The position numbers were made by a program, and so were the translations under genes. From an uncultured Prevotellaceae bacterium (GTDB lineage: Bacteria > Bacteroidota > Bacteroidia > Bacteroidales > Bacteroidaceae): a stretch of DNA of 64,000 bases. The notes beneath the pieces were generated by a model that worked only from the letters and a program-made list of their open reading frames with translations, was not told where the DNA came from and did no database searches. Positions 26,557 through 35,794 of the stretch are shown here, in pieces (within the stretch, counting starts at the first letter, position 1; each line of letters begins with the position of its first letter). The DNA is taken from NCBI GenBank assembly GCA_902776475.1, contig CACYQD010000007.1, forward strand, positions 50,553-114,552. Reading direction: 5' to 3'.

Positions 26557-28488
26557 TTACTTTTTCTTGGGTTTGCGACGTGCCCATCCTTCTTCGGAGA
26601 AGTCGGGCTCATCATCCTTCAGGATGACGTCATGACCTTGGAAGAACTGGCGCCAGTCATCATTGCGGCCGCTTTCCATCCGGGCAGCCCCGCGGGTACC
26701 TTTCTTCCTGCGTGACTCAGGCTGCTGTTCCTGCGCCCTCTGGTTGCGCTTCGATTTCTTCTCGAAACGGGAGAAATTGTCGGGCGTCTGACGGCTCTCG
26801 CGCTGCTGGCGACCGCCAGAGGCAGCTGTCTTGCCCCCCTTCTTGGCGCCATGGTTAGGATCATCGGCATCGTTGCAGCGCACCTCACGCCCTTTGTAAG
26901 TTGTCCCGTCCAGGCACTGCATGACGTAGTCGGCATCCTTCTCGGGCACCTCGATATAAGAGAACTTGCTCAGCAGGTCGATATGTCCCACCTCCTGACG
27001 GCCCTCCACGTGCTTGTTGATAAACTGCATCACCTCACCAGGATAGAAACCGTCGGCCTTGCCCAGGTTGATGAACAACCGGCGATAGCCGCTCTCAGCC
27101 TTGCGCTTGCCTTTCGACTCACCACGCCTGCTGCTCTTTTCGGAGCGCTCTGACTTGGCGCTGGGTTTCTCGATGACGGGGGCGTCGGCGTAATAGGCCA
27201 GGAAGCGTCCGAAGTTGCGCGACACGATCTTCTTGATCAGGTCTTCCTTCTCCATGTATTCAAAATGGCGGTTGATCTCCTCCATGAAGGGAGCGATCTC
27301 CTCCTCGTTGACATCCGTCTTCTCAATCTGGTCCATCACGCGGTAGAGCTGTTTGGTGCAGATTTCATGGGGCGTGGGAAGTTCTGCCTCCACGAAGGAT
27401 TTGCCGATCTCCTTCTCGATGGCACGGATCTTTTTATGTTCGCGTGTATGGACGATGGAGATGGAGGTGCCTTTCTTGCCGGCACGGCCTGTACGGCCAC
27501 TGCGGTGGGTGTAGTTCTCGATGTCCTCGGGGAGTCCGAAATTGATGACATGGGTGAGGTCATCGACATCCAGTCCGCGGGCAGCCACATCAGTGGCCAC
27601 AAGCAGTTGGGTGAGATGCTGGCGGAATTTCTGCATGGTCAGGTCGCGCTGCTGCTGCGAGAGGTCGCCATGGAGCGACTCGGCATTATAGCCGTCGCGG
27701 ATCAGTTTGTCGGCGATTTCCTGCGTCTCCACCTTTGTCCGGCAGAAGATGATGGCGAAGATCTTGGGATAATAGTCCACGATGCGCTTCAGAGCCAGGT
27801 ACTTGTCCTTGGCATGCACCATGTAATAGATATGGTTGACATGCTCGGCTCCTTCGTTGCGGCTGCCCACGACGATTTCCTTGTGGTCGTGGAGGTAGTT
27901 GCGGGCAATGGCCTCGATCTCCTTGCTCATGGTGGCGGAGAAGAGGAGGGTGTTGCGGTCGGTGGGCACTCCTTTGAGGATCTCATCGATACTCTCCGAA
28001 AAGCCCATGTTGAGCATCTCGTCGGCCTCGTCGAGCACGACGTTGCTCACCTGGTCGAGGTGTGCCACACCGCGGTTCATCAGGTCGATGAGCCGGCCGG
28101 GGGTGGCGACGATGATCTGCACGCCCTTCTTGAGGGCATTGATCTGGTTGACGATGGATGTGCCGCCATAGACCGGGATGATGCGTATGCCACGCATGTA
28201 TTTGGAGAAGTCCTTCAGGTCATCACTGATCTGGAGGCACAGTTCCCGGGTCGGTGAGAGGATCAACGCCTGAGTGGCTTGGTTGTCAGGGTCGATTTTC
28301 TGTAATAGGGGGATGCCATAGGCGGCGGTTTTTCCCGTACCGGTCTGAGCCAGTGCAATGACATCGTTGCCATTGCCCAGCAGGTAGGGGATCACTTCTT
28401 CTTGCACTGGCATGGGACTTTCGAAACCCATCTCAGTGATGGCTCGGCGAATCTCTTCGGCGACGCCTAATTCTTCAAATGTTTTCAA
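26557..28488 (-). CDS. DEAD-box RNA helicase with DbpA-type RNA-binding domain
   Basis: ATP-dependent RNA helicase (643 aa), probably acting in ribosome assembly or mRNA turnover. Motifs in order: Q motif with FEELGV and PMPVQ, AQTGTGKT, PTREL, DEADEM, SAT, and HRSGRTGRAGKKG. After a linker comes a DbpA-like fold (RRLFINLGKADGFYPGEVMQF). A basic Arg/Lys/Gln-rich tail of about 100 residues may bind RNA unspecifically. Close family names are DeaD/CsdA; the C-terminal domain makes these the nearest. Confidence 0.93.
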   Translation of the reverse strand: MKTFEELGVAEEIRRAITEMGFESPMPVQEEVIPYLLGNGNDVIALAQTGTGKTAAYGIPLLQKIDPDNQATQALILSPTRELCLQISDDLKDFSKYMRGIRIIPVYGGTSIVNQINALKKGVQIIVATPGRLIDLMNRGVAHLDQVSNVVLDEADEMLNMGFSESIDEILKGVPTDRNTLLFSATMSKEIEAIARNYLHDHKEIVVGSRNEGAEHVNHIYYMVHAKDKYLALKRIVDYYPKIFAIIFCRTKVETQEIADKLIRDGYNAESLHGDLSQQQRDLTMQKFRQHLTQLLVATDVAARGLDVDDLTHVINFGLPEDIENYTHRSGRTGRAGKKGTSISIVHTREHKKIRAIEKEIGKSFVEAELPTPHEICTKQLYRVMDQIEKTDVNEEEIAPFMEEINRHFEYMEKEDLIKKIVSRNFGRFLAYYADAPVIEKPSAKSERSEKSSRRGESKGKRKAESGYRRLFINLGKADGFYPGEVMQFINKHVEGRQEVGHIDLLSKFSYIEVPEKDADYVMQCLDGTTYKGREVRCNDADDPNHGAKKGGKTAASGGRQQRESRQTPDNFSRFEKKSKRNQRAQEQQPESRRKKGTRGAARMESGRNDDWRQFFQGHDVILKDDEPDFSEEGWARRKPKKK

Positions 28489-28528
28489 ATCTGTTGTTTA
28501 CTCAAGTTTCGCATTTGCTCAACCTTTT

Positions 28529-28651
28529 GGAGTTTAGGAGTTTAGGAGATTGGGAGTTTAGACCATAGAACTGATTATTCATCGTCCGTATAGGCTATGA
28601 CTTGCAAGAGTAATGTCCACACTCCTATACTTCCAAACTCCTACACTCCTT
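28529..28651. repeat. Gene-less inverted GGAGTTTAG repeat pair
   Basis: Left arm 28529-28563 is built of GGAGTTTAG units and contains a 27-nt stretch (28537-28563) identical to 5703-5729; right arm about 28616-28651 has the complementary CTCCTA/ACTCC units. They enclose about 50 bp with no gene, unlike the related pair around 5739-6116. The pair lies upstream of the helicase gene and downstream of the FKBP cluster. Confidence 0.7.
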
Positions 28652-28673
28652 TCAACTAAAAAAATTGAGCTGT

Positions 28674-29648
28674 TTATTTCTTTTTGGTAGTGGTCTTCTT
28701 GGGAGTGACGGCGCGCTTGGTCTTGTCAACAACGGGTTCTTCTTTCTTCACTTCGGGCTTGAACACCTTCTCCACCTCCACCTTGAAAATCAGTGTGGAA
28801 TAGGGAGGAATCTGTCCTGCCTGACGCTCGCCGTAGGCCAGGTTCTGGGGGATATAGAGCTCCCACATACTTCCCTCGGGCATGAGGGTGAGCGCTTCTG
28901 TCCAGCCTTTGATGACCTGGTTGGGGCGGAACTTATTGGTCTGCTCACTGCGGGTGTAGCTGCTGTCGAAGACGGTGCCGTCGATCAGTTTTCCCTCGTA
29001 TTTCACTTCCACCTCATCATTGCTGGTGGCCACGGCTCCGTTGCCTTGACGCAGGATCTTGTACTGGAGTCCGCTGGGAAGGGTCACGACGCCTTCTTTC
29101 TTGGCGTTCTCGGCGAGGAATGCCTCACCGGCCTTGAGGTTCTTCTTCAGGTGCTCCTCACGGGCGTTGGAGATATAGGTGGCTGCGGTGGCGTCGCTGA
29201 AGTGGAGGGTGTCCTTCTTCAGGGCGGCCAGGAAACCGTTGTTGAACATTTCGGTGCCGATGCTGTCGGTGACGCCGTCCATGTTCTTGCGTGCGTTGGC
29301 GATCATGTTGGTGTTCACCATGTGAGCGATGTTGACGCCGGCGCCATAGGCGGTGATTTCCTTGTTGTTCTTCTCCTTGTTGATGGCATCCTCAAAGCCC
29401 TCGATGAATTTGTGCATGTAGGCGGTATCGACGCCCATCTGCTCGATGAGGAAGGGAATCAGTCCATTGGTCATCTCCATGCCCATGGCGTAGCTGATGG
29501 AGTCGGACTGGCTCTGGAGCACAACAGGTTCGACAACCTGCACGACCTCGTTCTTTTTCTTCTCCTTGTCTTTCTTTCCACCCGCACTGGCAAGGCAGAA
29601 AGAGGCACTCGTCAGGACGACGAGTGCCAGCAATAAGGTTCTTCTCAT
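28674..29648 (-). CDS. FKBP-type peptidyl-prolyl isomerase, exported
   Basis: A 324-residue protein with a signal peptide ([22 protein letters not shown]), an FkpA-type helical dimerisation region (about 50-190) and a C-terminal FKBP domain ([50 protein letters not shown]). It likely folds periplasmic proteins. A Lys/Thr/Pro-rich basic tail follows the FKBP domain and is absent from its two neighbours. The start at 29648 gives the signal peptide; 16 upstream in-frame codons from 29696 overlap the previous gene's end. It is third in a tandem of paralogues. Confidence 0.93.
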   Translation of the reverse strand: MRRTLLLALVVLTSASFCLASAGGKKDKEKKKNEVVQVVEPVVLQSQSDSISYAMGMEMTNGLIPFLIEQMGVDTAYMHKFIEGFEDAINKEKNNKEITAYGAGVNIAHMVNTNMIANARKNMDGVTDSIGTEMFNNGFLAALKKDTLHFSDATAATYISNAREEHLKKNLKAGEAFLAENAKKEGVVTLPSGLQYKILRQGNGAVATSNDEVEVKYEGKLIDGTVFDSSYTRSEQTNKFRPNQVIKGWTEALTLMPEGSMWELYIPQNLAYGERQAGQIPPYSTLIFKVEVEKVFKPEVKKEEPVVDKTKRAVTPKKTTTKKK

Positions 29649-29670
29649 GATCAGAAAGTAATGTTCAGAA

Positions 29671-30525
29671 TTACTTGACGATATCGAGAAGTTCAATCTT
29701 GAAAATCAGAGTGGAATAGGGCTTGATCTGTCCCATCTCACGCTCGCCATAAGCAAGTTCGGCAGGGATGTAAACCTCCCATGTGGAACCCACGGGCATG
29801 TGGGTCAGAGCCTCGGCGAATCCGGGGATGTTCTGGCGGATCATCATCTCAAGGGCCTCACCACGCTTGTAGCTGCTGTCAAAGACCTCGCCGTCGATGG
29901 TCTTGCCCTCATAGTTGACCTTCACCTTCATGGAGTCAGCGGGAATGGCACCGTTGCCCTCTTTGATCACCTTGTACTGGAGACCGCTGGGAAGGGTCTT
30001 CACACCCTCTTTCTTGCCGTTCTCAGCCAGGAATTTCTCACCAGCCTCTTTGTTCTCCTTGTATTTCTTCGACATCACCTTGTCGTGGATGGTCTTGGCC
30101 ATCATGTCAATCTGGGGCATGACTTTCTCAGGGTTCATGAGGGTGGTGTCGCCCTTGATACCGGCCACGAGACCGGCGATGAGGTTCTGGCGTGACACTT
30201 TCTGCTCCTCGTCACCGCCGAAGATGGAGTTGTTGATGCCTGTGGTCATCTTCATACCCATGTCGATACCTGCAAAGTAAGCAGCTTGCTTCTTGTCGCC
30301 ACCAGCCTTGGAACCTTCGTTGAAACCTTTGATGAAGTCAGCGATGTAGGCGGTATCAACGCCCTGTGAGGCGAGGTATTGTGTCAGTTGTCCACCATTG
30401 GCGAGTCCGATGGCGTAGCTCAGGGTGTCAACGTCTGTTTTGAGATTGGCTTTGTAGCCTTTGCCGCACGACACGGTGGCGGCGATGATGATTGCCATGA
30501 CGGCAAGGAATGAAATTTTTCTCAT
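29671..30525 (-). CDS. FKBP-type peptidyl-prolyl isomerase, lipoprotein
   Basis: A 284-residue FkpA-like isomerase with a lipoprotein signal: hydrophobic stretch then AATVSC, Cys20 being the lipidation site. It has helical domain and FKBP domain as in its neighbours ([51 protein letters not shown]). Membrane anchoring sets it apart from the other two copies. It lies 22 bp before the downstream paralogue, indicating one operon. Confidence 0.93.
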   Translation of the reverse strand: MRKISFLAVMAIIIAATVSCGKGYKANLKTDVDTLSYAIGLANGGQLTQYLASQGVDTAYIADFIKGFNEGSKAGGDKKQAAYFAGIDMGMKMTTGINNSIFGGDEEQKVSRQNLIAGLVAGIKGDTTLMNPEKVMPQIDMMAKTIHDKVMSKKYKENKEAGEKFLAENGKKEGVKTLPSGLQYKVIKEGNGAIPADSMKVKVNYEGKTIDGEVFDSSYKRGEALEMMIRQNIPGFAEALTHMPVGSTWEVYIPAELAYGEREMGQIKPYSTLIFKIELLDIVK

Positions 30526-30560
30526 TTTTTTACTAAATATGATAATGGTTTGATGTCTTG

Positions 30561-31166
30561 TTATTTCACCTCGATCAGTTCAACATCGAAGATCAGGGCT
30601 GAGAACGGGGGGATGAGGGTGCCTGCGCCGCCCTCTCCGTAACCGAGGCGGTAGGGAATGAAGAAACGGTATTTAGCACCTTCCTGCATGAGCTGCAGAC
30701 CTTCGGTCCAGCCTGTGATGACTTGGTTGAGGGGGAAGGTGGCGGGCTCGCCGCGCTGGTAACTGCTGTCGAATACAGTGCCGTCGACGAGGAATCCCTC
30801 ATAGTGGCAGACCACCTGGTCGGTGGCTTTCGGTTTCTGACCGTTGCCCTCGCGGAGCACCTTGTACTGCAATCCGCTGGGGAGCGTGATCACGCCTTCG
30901 TTCTTGGCATTCTCTGCCAGGTATTGTTCTCCGGCTTCCTTGGCGATTTTTCCTTTTGCGTCGCGGTCGGCGCTCATCTTCTTTTCTTTTTCACTGAAAT
31001 AGTTCTCCACGATGCTCTGCGCATCTTTATTGGAGATCTTCAGGGTGTTGCCGGCGATGACATCCTTGATAGCGTCGGCAAAATCATCAATGTTCAGGTC
31101 TGATGCACCCATCTGCGCCAACTGGCGACCGATGCCCAGGCCCAAAGCGTAACTTACTTTGTCCAT
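30561..31166 (-). CDS. FKBP-type peptidyl-prolyl isomerase, no signal peptide
   Basis: The shortest (201 aa) of three FKBP paralogues. It begins MDKVSYALGLGIGRQLAQMG with no hydrophobic leader, so it is probably cytoplasmic unless the start is wrong; no upstream in-frame signal peptide is visible. The C-terminal FKBP domain is complete ([48 protein letters not shown]). A TAACTTTG -7 element lies about 40 bp upstream (31207-31214, minus). Confidence 0.9.
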   Translation of the reverse strand: MDKVSYALGLGIGRQLAQMGASDLNIDDFADAIKDVIAGNTLKISNKDAQSIVENYFSEKEKKMSADRDAKGKIAKEAGEQYLAENAKNEGVITLPSGLQYKVLREGNGQKPKATDQVVCHYEGFLVDGTVFDSSYQRGEPATFPLNQVITGWTEGLQLMQEGAKYRFFIPYRLGYGEGGAGTLIPPFSALIFDVELIEVK

Positions 31167-31317
31167 AAAATAACCTAAAGATTAAAATGCATTTTTAAAA
31201 TTGCGGCAAAGTTACACATTTTATCTGATTGGAGTGCTGATATTTGAGGAAAAGTTGCTATTTTTGTACATTATTAATATACTTTTGACAGAACGTTTGA
31301 CCAAAAATGCCTTTGCA

Positions 31318-32016
31318 ATGAAAAAAGTTGTTGTTCTTACCGGTGCCGGCATGTCGGTGGAGAGTGGACTGAAGACTTTCCGCGATGCCGATGGTTTGTG
31401 GGAGAATTACCCCGTGTCGGATGTCGCCACCCACGACGGATGGCTGCGCGACCCTGACCTGGTGACGGAGTTTTACAACATGCTTCGCAAGAAGTGCCTG
31501 GACGCCAAGCCCAACGAGGGCCATCGCCTCGTCGCACAACTGGAGGAGCATTATGACGTGACCGTAATCACGCAGAACGTGGACAACCTGCACGAGATGG
31601 CGGGCAGCAGCCATGTGGTGCACCTGCATGGTGAACTGATGAAGGTCTGTTCGAGCATCGACCCCTATGACCCGCGCTATATCCGGACGCTGACGCGGGA
31701 GAATCCTGTGGTGAAGGTGGGAGAGAAAGCCGGAGACGGTTCTCTGCTCCGTCCACACATCGTGTTTTTCCAGGAGTCCGTGCCCATGATCGAGGTGGCT
31801 GCGGAAGAGTGTGCCAAGGCCGACATCTTCATCATCATCGGCACCTCGCTGGTGGTCTATCCAGCGGCGGGTCTGATCCATTATGTGCCTGCCTCTGCAC
31901 CGGTCTATCTCATTGACCCCGGTGATATCAGGATCGGTCAGTCAAATCGGTTTGAGCATCTGAAGATGGGTGCCTCGGAGGGCATGCGCAAACTGATGAA
32001 GAAACTGGTGCCATAA
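31318..32016 (+). CDS. NAD-dependent protein deacylase, Sir2 family
   Basis: A 232-residue sirtuin that removes acyl groups from lysine using NAD. Seen: GAGMSVESGLKTFRDADGLW (9-28), TQNVDNLH, catalytic His104 in VVHLHGEL, GTSLVVYPAA. The zinc-binding cysteine pairs are missing: only one Cys (112) lies in the stretch where four are expected. The Tyr-x-x-Arg pair known from E. coli CobB reads Tyr53-Asn-Met-Leu, with Arg one position later. The start at 31318 matches the family N-terminus MKKVVVLTGAG. Confidence 0.92.
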   Translation: MKKVVVLTGAGMSVESGLKTFRDADGLWENYPVSDVATHDGWLRDPDLVTEFYNMLRKKCLDAKPNEGHRLVAQLEEHYDVTVITQNVDNLHEMAGSSHVVHLHGELMKVCSSIDPYDPRYIRTLTRENPVVKVGEKAGDGSLLRPHIVFFQESVPMIEVAAEECAKADIFIIIGTSLVVYPAAGLIHYVPASAPVYLIDPGDIRIGQSNRFEHLKMGASEGMRKLMKKLVP

Positions 32017-32034
32017 GACGGGGGCATAAGAAAT

Positions 32035-32083
32035 GACGCTTGCCAGGGTGAGTGGTTGCCCATGCCCTGGCAAGCGTCTTTTT
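32035..32083 (+). terminator. Terminator after the sirtuin gene
   Basis: Perfect 14-bp stem GACGCTTGCCAGGG/CCCTGGCAAGCGTC (32035-32048, 32065-32078) and a run of five T. It also separates the convergent transporter gene. Confidence 0.9.
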
Positions 32084-32108
32084 GGGGTGTTTTGAAACCC
32101 GTGGCGGG

Positions 32109-33803
32109 TCAGATGGTCTTCTGGCGTGTGCCCATGCGGGCCTCGACGACATTGACCACATAGTCGCCCAACTTCTCGCACTCCACGATGAGGTCCATGT
32201 AGATGGTGCCCACCGCATAGGTGTATTCGTGGTTGTTGATGTCGTTGATGTTCTGCGATTTCAGCTGGTTGCGGAAGTTGTTGATCTCATTCTCAATATT
32301 GAATGAGCGGTTGACATCAAACGACTCCTTCCTGCCCGACATCAGCACGTTCATCTGCGTGAGGGCGTTGTTGACCAGTTCCATCATCTGGTGCATGTGC
32401 TCATATTGCTTGTCCGTGAAGTGGTCTTTCTTGCCCTGCACCTTGCGGTTGATGGTACGGGCCATGTTGTAACAGGCATCACCGATGCTCTCAAGTTCGG
32501 AGATCTCACGAAGCATGGCGCGGATCTTGGCCTTGGTCTCGTCACTCAGGTGGGCGTCGGACACCTGGTCAAGATATTTGGCGATCTCCACCTCCATGTT
32601 GTCGGAGATTCCCTCATACTTCTCGATGCGGTTGAAGAGGTTGGTGAATTTCTGCTCGTCTTTCTCGGTGAGGAGTTCCCGCACCATATGGAACATGCGC
32701 TGCATTCTCTCGGCGAATGATGAGATCTCCTTGTGGGCCTCCAGCACGGAGAGCTCGGGGGTCTTCATGATGCCCGACGTGATGAAATGCAGACGGAAGT
32801 CTTCTTCTTCATCCACGACCTTGGACTTGATGACCCAGCAGACAAACTTCTCGATATAAGGCACAAACCAAATGAGGAGGAACGTGTTGGAGATGTTGAA
32901 TGCCGAGTGGAAGGCGGCCAGCACCACGGAGATCTTGGCCAGGTCAGGAGATGCCTGGTCGTAGCCCACGAAATGGCATACGGCCTTGAGGAACCAAGGC
33001 AGTACGGCCACGACCCAGACCACACCCACCACATTGATGGCCAAGTGGGCGAAGGCGGCCCTGCGCGCCTGCGTATTGGCACCGATGGCCACGATGTTGG
33101 AGGTGATGGTGGTGCCGATGTTCTCACCAAGCACCAGCATGACGCCTTGGTCGAGATGGAGCACGCCGGTGGAGCAGAGGATCATGGTGATGGCCATGAT
33201 GGCTGCCGAAGACTGCACACACAAGGTGAGCACCGTACCCATCAACAGGAAGAAGAGGGAGTTGATGAAACTGCCGTCATTGAACTGGGCGAAGAAGTTG
33301 CTGATGGCCTGGCTGGTCTCGGGATTCTCCACCAGTCCGAACCCGGTTTCCTTCAGGGTTCCCAGTCCGAGGAAGAGGAAGGCCACACCGAAGAGGAAGT
33401 CGCCGATGATGCGGCGCTTCTTCATGTAGATGAGGATGATACCGATGAAGAAGGCGGGATAGACAATGCTGGAGATGTTGAGCGAGAAACCAAGGCTCAT
33501 GATCCATGCGGTCACCGTGGTACCGATATGGGCGCCCATGATGACACTGATGGCCTGGAGGAGGGTGAGCAGTCCCGCATTGACAAACGACACGGTCATC
33601 AGGGTGGTGGCGGTGGAACTCTGCACAGCGGCGGTGACAAACATACCGGTGAGCATACCCGTAAACCGATTGGTGGTCATGGCGCCAAGCACATGACGGA
33701 GTTGTGGGCCGGCCAACTTCTGGAGGCTCTCGCTCATGGACTTCATACCGAACATGAGGAGGGCAAGCGACCCTAATAACCTAAAAACGATCCAAATCGA
33801 CAT
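32109..33803 (-). CDS. Na/Pi cotransporter family protein with PhoU-like tail
   Basis: A 564-residue inner-membrane protein with two inverted Na/Pi (NptA-type) repeats marked by QSSTATTLM and QSSAAIMAI, about nine helices in all, then a C-terminal helical PhoU-like domain (about 350-550, with ESIGDACYNMARTINRK and ECEKLGDYVVNVVEAR). The family imports phosphate with sodium or regulates it. Starts at MSIWIVFRLLGSLALLMFG with no separate signal peptide. It is divergent from the nucleoside kinase gene. Confidence 0.92.
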   Translation of the reverse strand: MSIWIVFRLLGSLALLMFGMKSMSESLQKLAGPQLRHVLGAMTTNRFTGMLTGMFVTAAVQSSTATTLMTVSFVNAGLLTLLQAISVIMGAHIGTTVTAWIMSLGFSLNISSIVYPAFFIGIILIYMKKRRIIGDFLFGVAFLFLGLGTLKETGFGLVENPETSQAISNFFAQFNDGSFINSLFFLLMGTVLTLCVQSSAAIMAITMILCSTGVLHLDQGVMLVLGENIGTTITSNIVAIGANTQARRAAFAHLAINVVGVVWVVAVLPWFLKAVCHFVGYDQASPDLAKISVVLAAFHSAFNISNTFLLIWFVPYIEKFVCWVIKSKVVDEEEDFRLHFITSGIMKTPELSVLEAHKEISSFAERMQRMFHMVRELLTEKDEQKFTNLFNRIEKYEGISDNMEVEIAKYLDQVSDAHLSDETKAKIRAMLREISELESIGDACYNMARTINRKVQGKKDHFTDKQYEHMHQMMELVNNALTQMNVLMSGRKESFDVNRSFNIENEINNFRNQLKSQNINDINNHEYTYAVGTIYMDLIVECEKLGDYVVNVVEARMGTRQKTI

Positions 33804-33887
33804 ATTTTACAATTTTTTGTGGTCAACTGTCTTTTTTTTGTTTTTTTCTCACTAATTTTACCCAGTGAAATGAAAAACGACGACAAT

Positions 33888-35549
33888 ATGAGAGAAATGC
33901 TTAAAATCCGTTGCAAAAATAATAAAAAAACTGTAGAATTCCCAATCGGAAGCTCTCTTTCTGAAATTTTTTCCCAATCGGGTATCCAGATGGAATACGG
34001 GCCCATGGGTGCGAAGGTCAACAACAGGGTCTCCGGACTCGGCATGAGGCTATACAGAAACGCCGATGTGGAGTTTCTCGACATCAAGACTCCGTCGGGC
34101 AGCCGCACCTATACCCGCACGCTGTTCTTCGTATTGTCGAAAGCCGTGCATGACCTCTTCCCCGACGGGACGGTGGTCATCGACATCCCCGTGTCCAACG
34201 GCTACTACTGCGACATGCAGATCGGCCGTGCCTTGAGGCCGGAGGATGTGGAAGCCGTCAGCCGACGCATGAAGGAAATCATCGCCGCCGACATCCCCAT
34301 CCGCCGCCATGAGTGCACCACGGAGGAGGCCATTGAGATCTTCACCCGCCGGAAGGCTTTCTCAAAAGTGAAACTGCTGCGGTCGACAGGTGACCTCTAC
34401 ACCATCTACCACGACCTCGACGGCTATGCCGATTACTACTACGGCGCACTGCTGCCCAGGACGGGAATGCTGTATCTCTTCGGCCTGGAACCCTATTATG
34501 AGGGCATGCTGCTGCGCATCCCCTCGCTGACCACTCCAGGACAACTGGGCGAGATGATCCGCCAGGACAAGATGTTCGGCATCTTCCAGGAGCACCACCG
34601 CTGGCAGAACATCCTCGGCATCAGTACGGTGGGTGATTTCAACGAACTCGTGGCAAAGGGGGGCGCCTCCCTGCTGATCAATGTGTCGGAAGCCCTGCAG
34701 GAGAAGAAAATCGCACACATCGCCGAGGAGATTGCCGCGCGCGAGGGGGTGAGGATTGTCCTCATCGCCGGTCCCTCATCAAGCGGCAAGACCACCACTT
34801 GCATGAGACTGGCCATCCAACTGGTGTGCAATGGTCTCAAACCGGTCATGATATCGCTCGACAATTATTTCGTCAACCGCGAAGACACGCCGCGCGACGA
34901 CAAGGGCGACTTCGACTACGAACACCTGCATGCCCTCAACATCCCGTTGCTCAACAAACAACTCATGGCGCTGCTCAACGGCGAGGAAGTGGAACTGCCG
35001 CGCTACAACTTCCAGAACGGACGGAGCGAGCGCAGCGGCACCCGCATGAAAATGGGCAAAAACGACATTCTGGTGATCGAGGGCATCCATGCACTGAATC
35101 CCGAACTGACCAAGATGGTGCCCGAATCGCAGAAATTCAAGGTGTATGCCTCGGCACTGACCACCATCCTGCTCGACAAGCACAACTACATCCCCACAAC
35201 CGACAACCGACTGCTCCGCCGCATCGTCCGCGACGACAAATACCGGGGCGTGTCGGCCCGGGAGACCATCCGCCGATGGCCGTCGGTCCGCGCCGGCGAG
35301 AACAAGTGGATCTTCCCCTTCCAGGAGAATGCCGACGAGATGTTCAACACGGCCATGATCTATGAATTGGCGGTCATCAAGAAACAGGCCATGAGCCTGC
35401 TGGAGCGCGTGCCGCAAAATGTGGATGAGTTCTCCGAGGCTTACCGGCTGAGAAAGTTCCTCAGCTACTTCTGCGACCTCACCGACAAAGAACTGCCCTT
35501 CACCTCCCTCCTCAGGGAATTCCTGGGAGGCAGTTCGCTGAAATACTGA
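33888..35549 (+). CDS. Nucleoside (uridine-type) kinase with N-terminal TGS-like domain
   Basis: About 553 residues. The N-terminus (MREMLKIRCKNNKKTVEFPIGSSLSEIF) looks like a TGS/ubiquitin-like fold; the middle resembles the threonyl-tRNA synthetase second additional domain; the C-terminal half is a P-loop kinase with GPSSSGKTTT, ISLDNYFVNR and VIEGIHALNP, close to uridine/phosphoribulokinase enzymes. In Bacteroidales this is annotated as nucleoside kinase; the exact substrate is not shown. Start choice is uncertain: 33870, 33888 and 33897 are all in frame, and 33888 suits a weak TAATTTTA element at about 33854. Confidence 0.85.
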   Translation: MREMLKIRCKNNKKTVEFPIGSSLSEIFSQSGIQMEYGPMGAKVNNRVSGLGMRLYRNADVEFLDIKTPSGSRTYTRTLFFVLSKAVHDLFPDGTVVIDIPVSNGYYCDMQIGRALRPEDVEAVSRRMKEIIAADIPIRRHECTTEEAIEIFTRRKAFSKVKLLRSTGDLYTIYHDLDGYADYYYGALLPRTGMLYLFGLEPYYEGMLLRIPSLTTPGQLGEMIRQDKMFGIFQEHHRWQNILGISTVGDFNELVAKGGASLLINVSEALQEKKIAHIAEEIAAREGVRIVLIAGPSSSGKTTTCMRLAIQLVCNGLKPVMISLDNYFVNREDTPRDDKGDFDYEHLHALNIPLLNKQLMALLNGEEVELPRYNFQNGRSERSGTRMKMGKNDILVIEGIHALNPELTKMVPESQKFKVYASALTTILLDKHNYIPTTDNRLLRRIVRDDKYRGVSARETIRRWPSVRAGENKWIFPFQENADEMFNTAMIYELAVIKKQAMSLLERVPQNVDEFSEAYRLRKFLSYFCDLTDKELPFTSLLREFLGGSSLKY

Positions 35550-35555
35550 TCATCC

Positions 35556-35584
35556 GGAGGTTGGGCGCACCCAACCTCCTTTTC
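35556..35584 (+). terminator. Terminator after the nucleoside kinase gene
   Basis: Ten-bp stem GGAGGTTGGG/CCCAACCTCC with CGCA loop, followed by TTTT. Confidence 0.9.
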
Positions 35585-35689
35585 ATTCATCATATATTCA
35601 TTTTTGCTGCATAATTATCGCCATATTAGGATAATTATGCAGTATTTATGTATATATTTGCATAAAAGTGATTTTTTATTCAAATACAT

Positions 35690-35720
35690 TTTGTGATTTC
35701 AATATATTTTTAGAACTTTG
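35690..35720 (+). promoter_or_regulatory. korAB promoter
   Basis: TTTG (35690-35693), 19-bp spacer, GAACTTTG (35713-35720; one mismatch to TAnnTTTG). It gives a leader of about 70 nt containing a 9-bp inverted repeat GTTGGAAAG/CTTTCCAAC (35742-35750 with 35768-35776). Confidence 0.65.
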
Positions 35721-35794
35721 CACCCCGAATGAATCAAACAGGTTGGAAAGGGCATCTTCATGGCCTGCTTTCCAACTTGTCAATAGTAAACATT

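Noticed and set aside
35729-35794. Extended KorA start or an upstream peptide
   Set aside because: The frame is open and in phase but covers the leader hairpin and does not resemble the family N-terminus, which starts at 35795.
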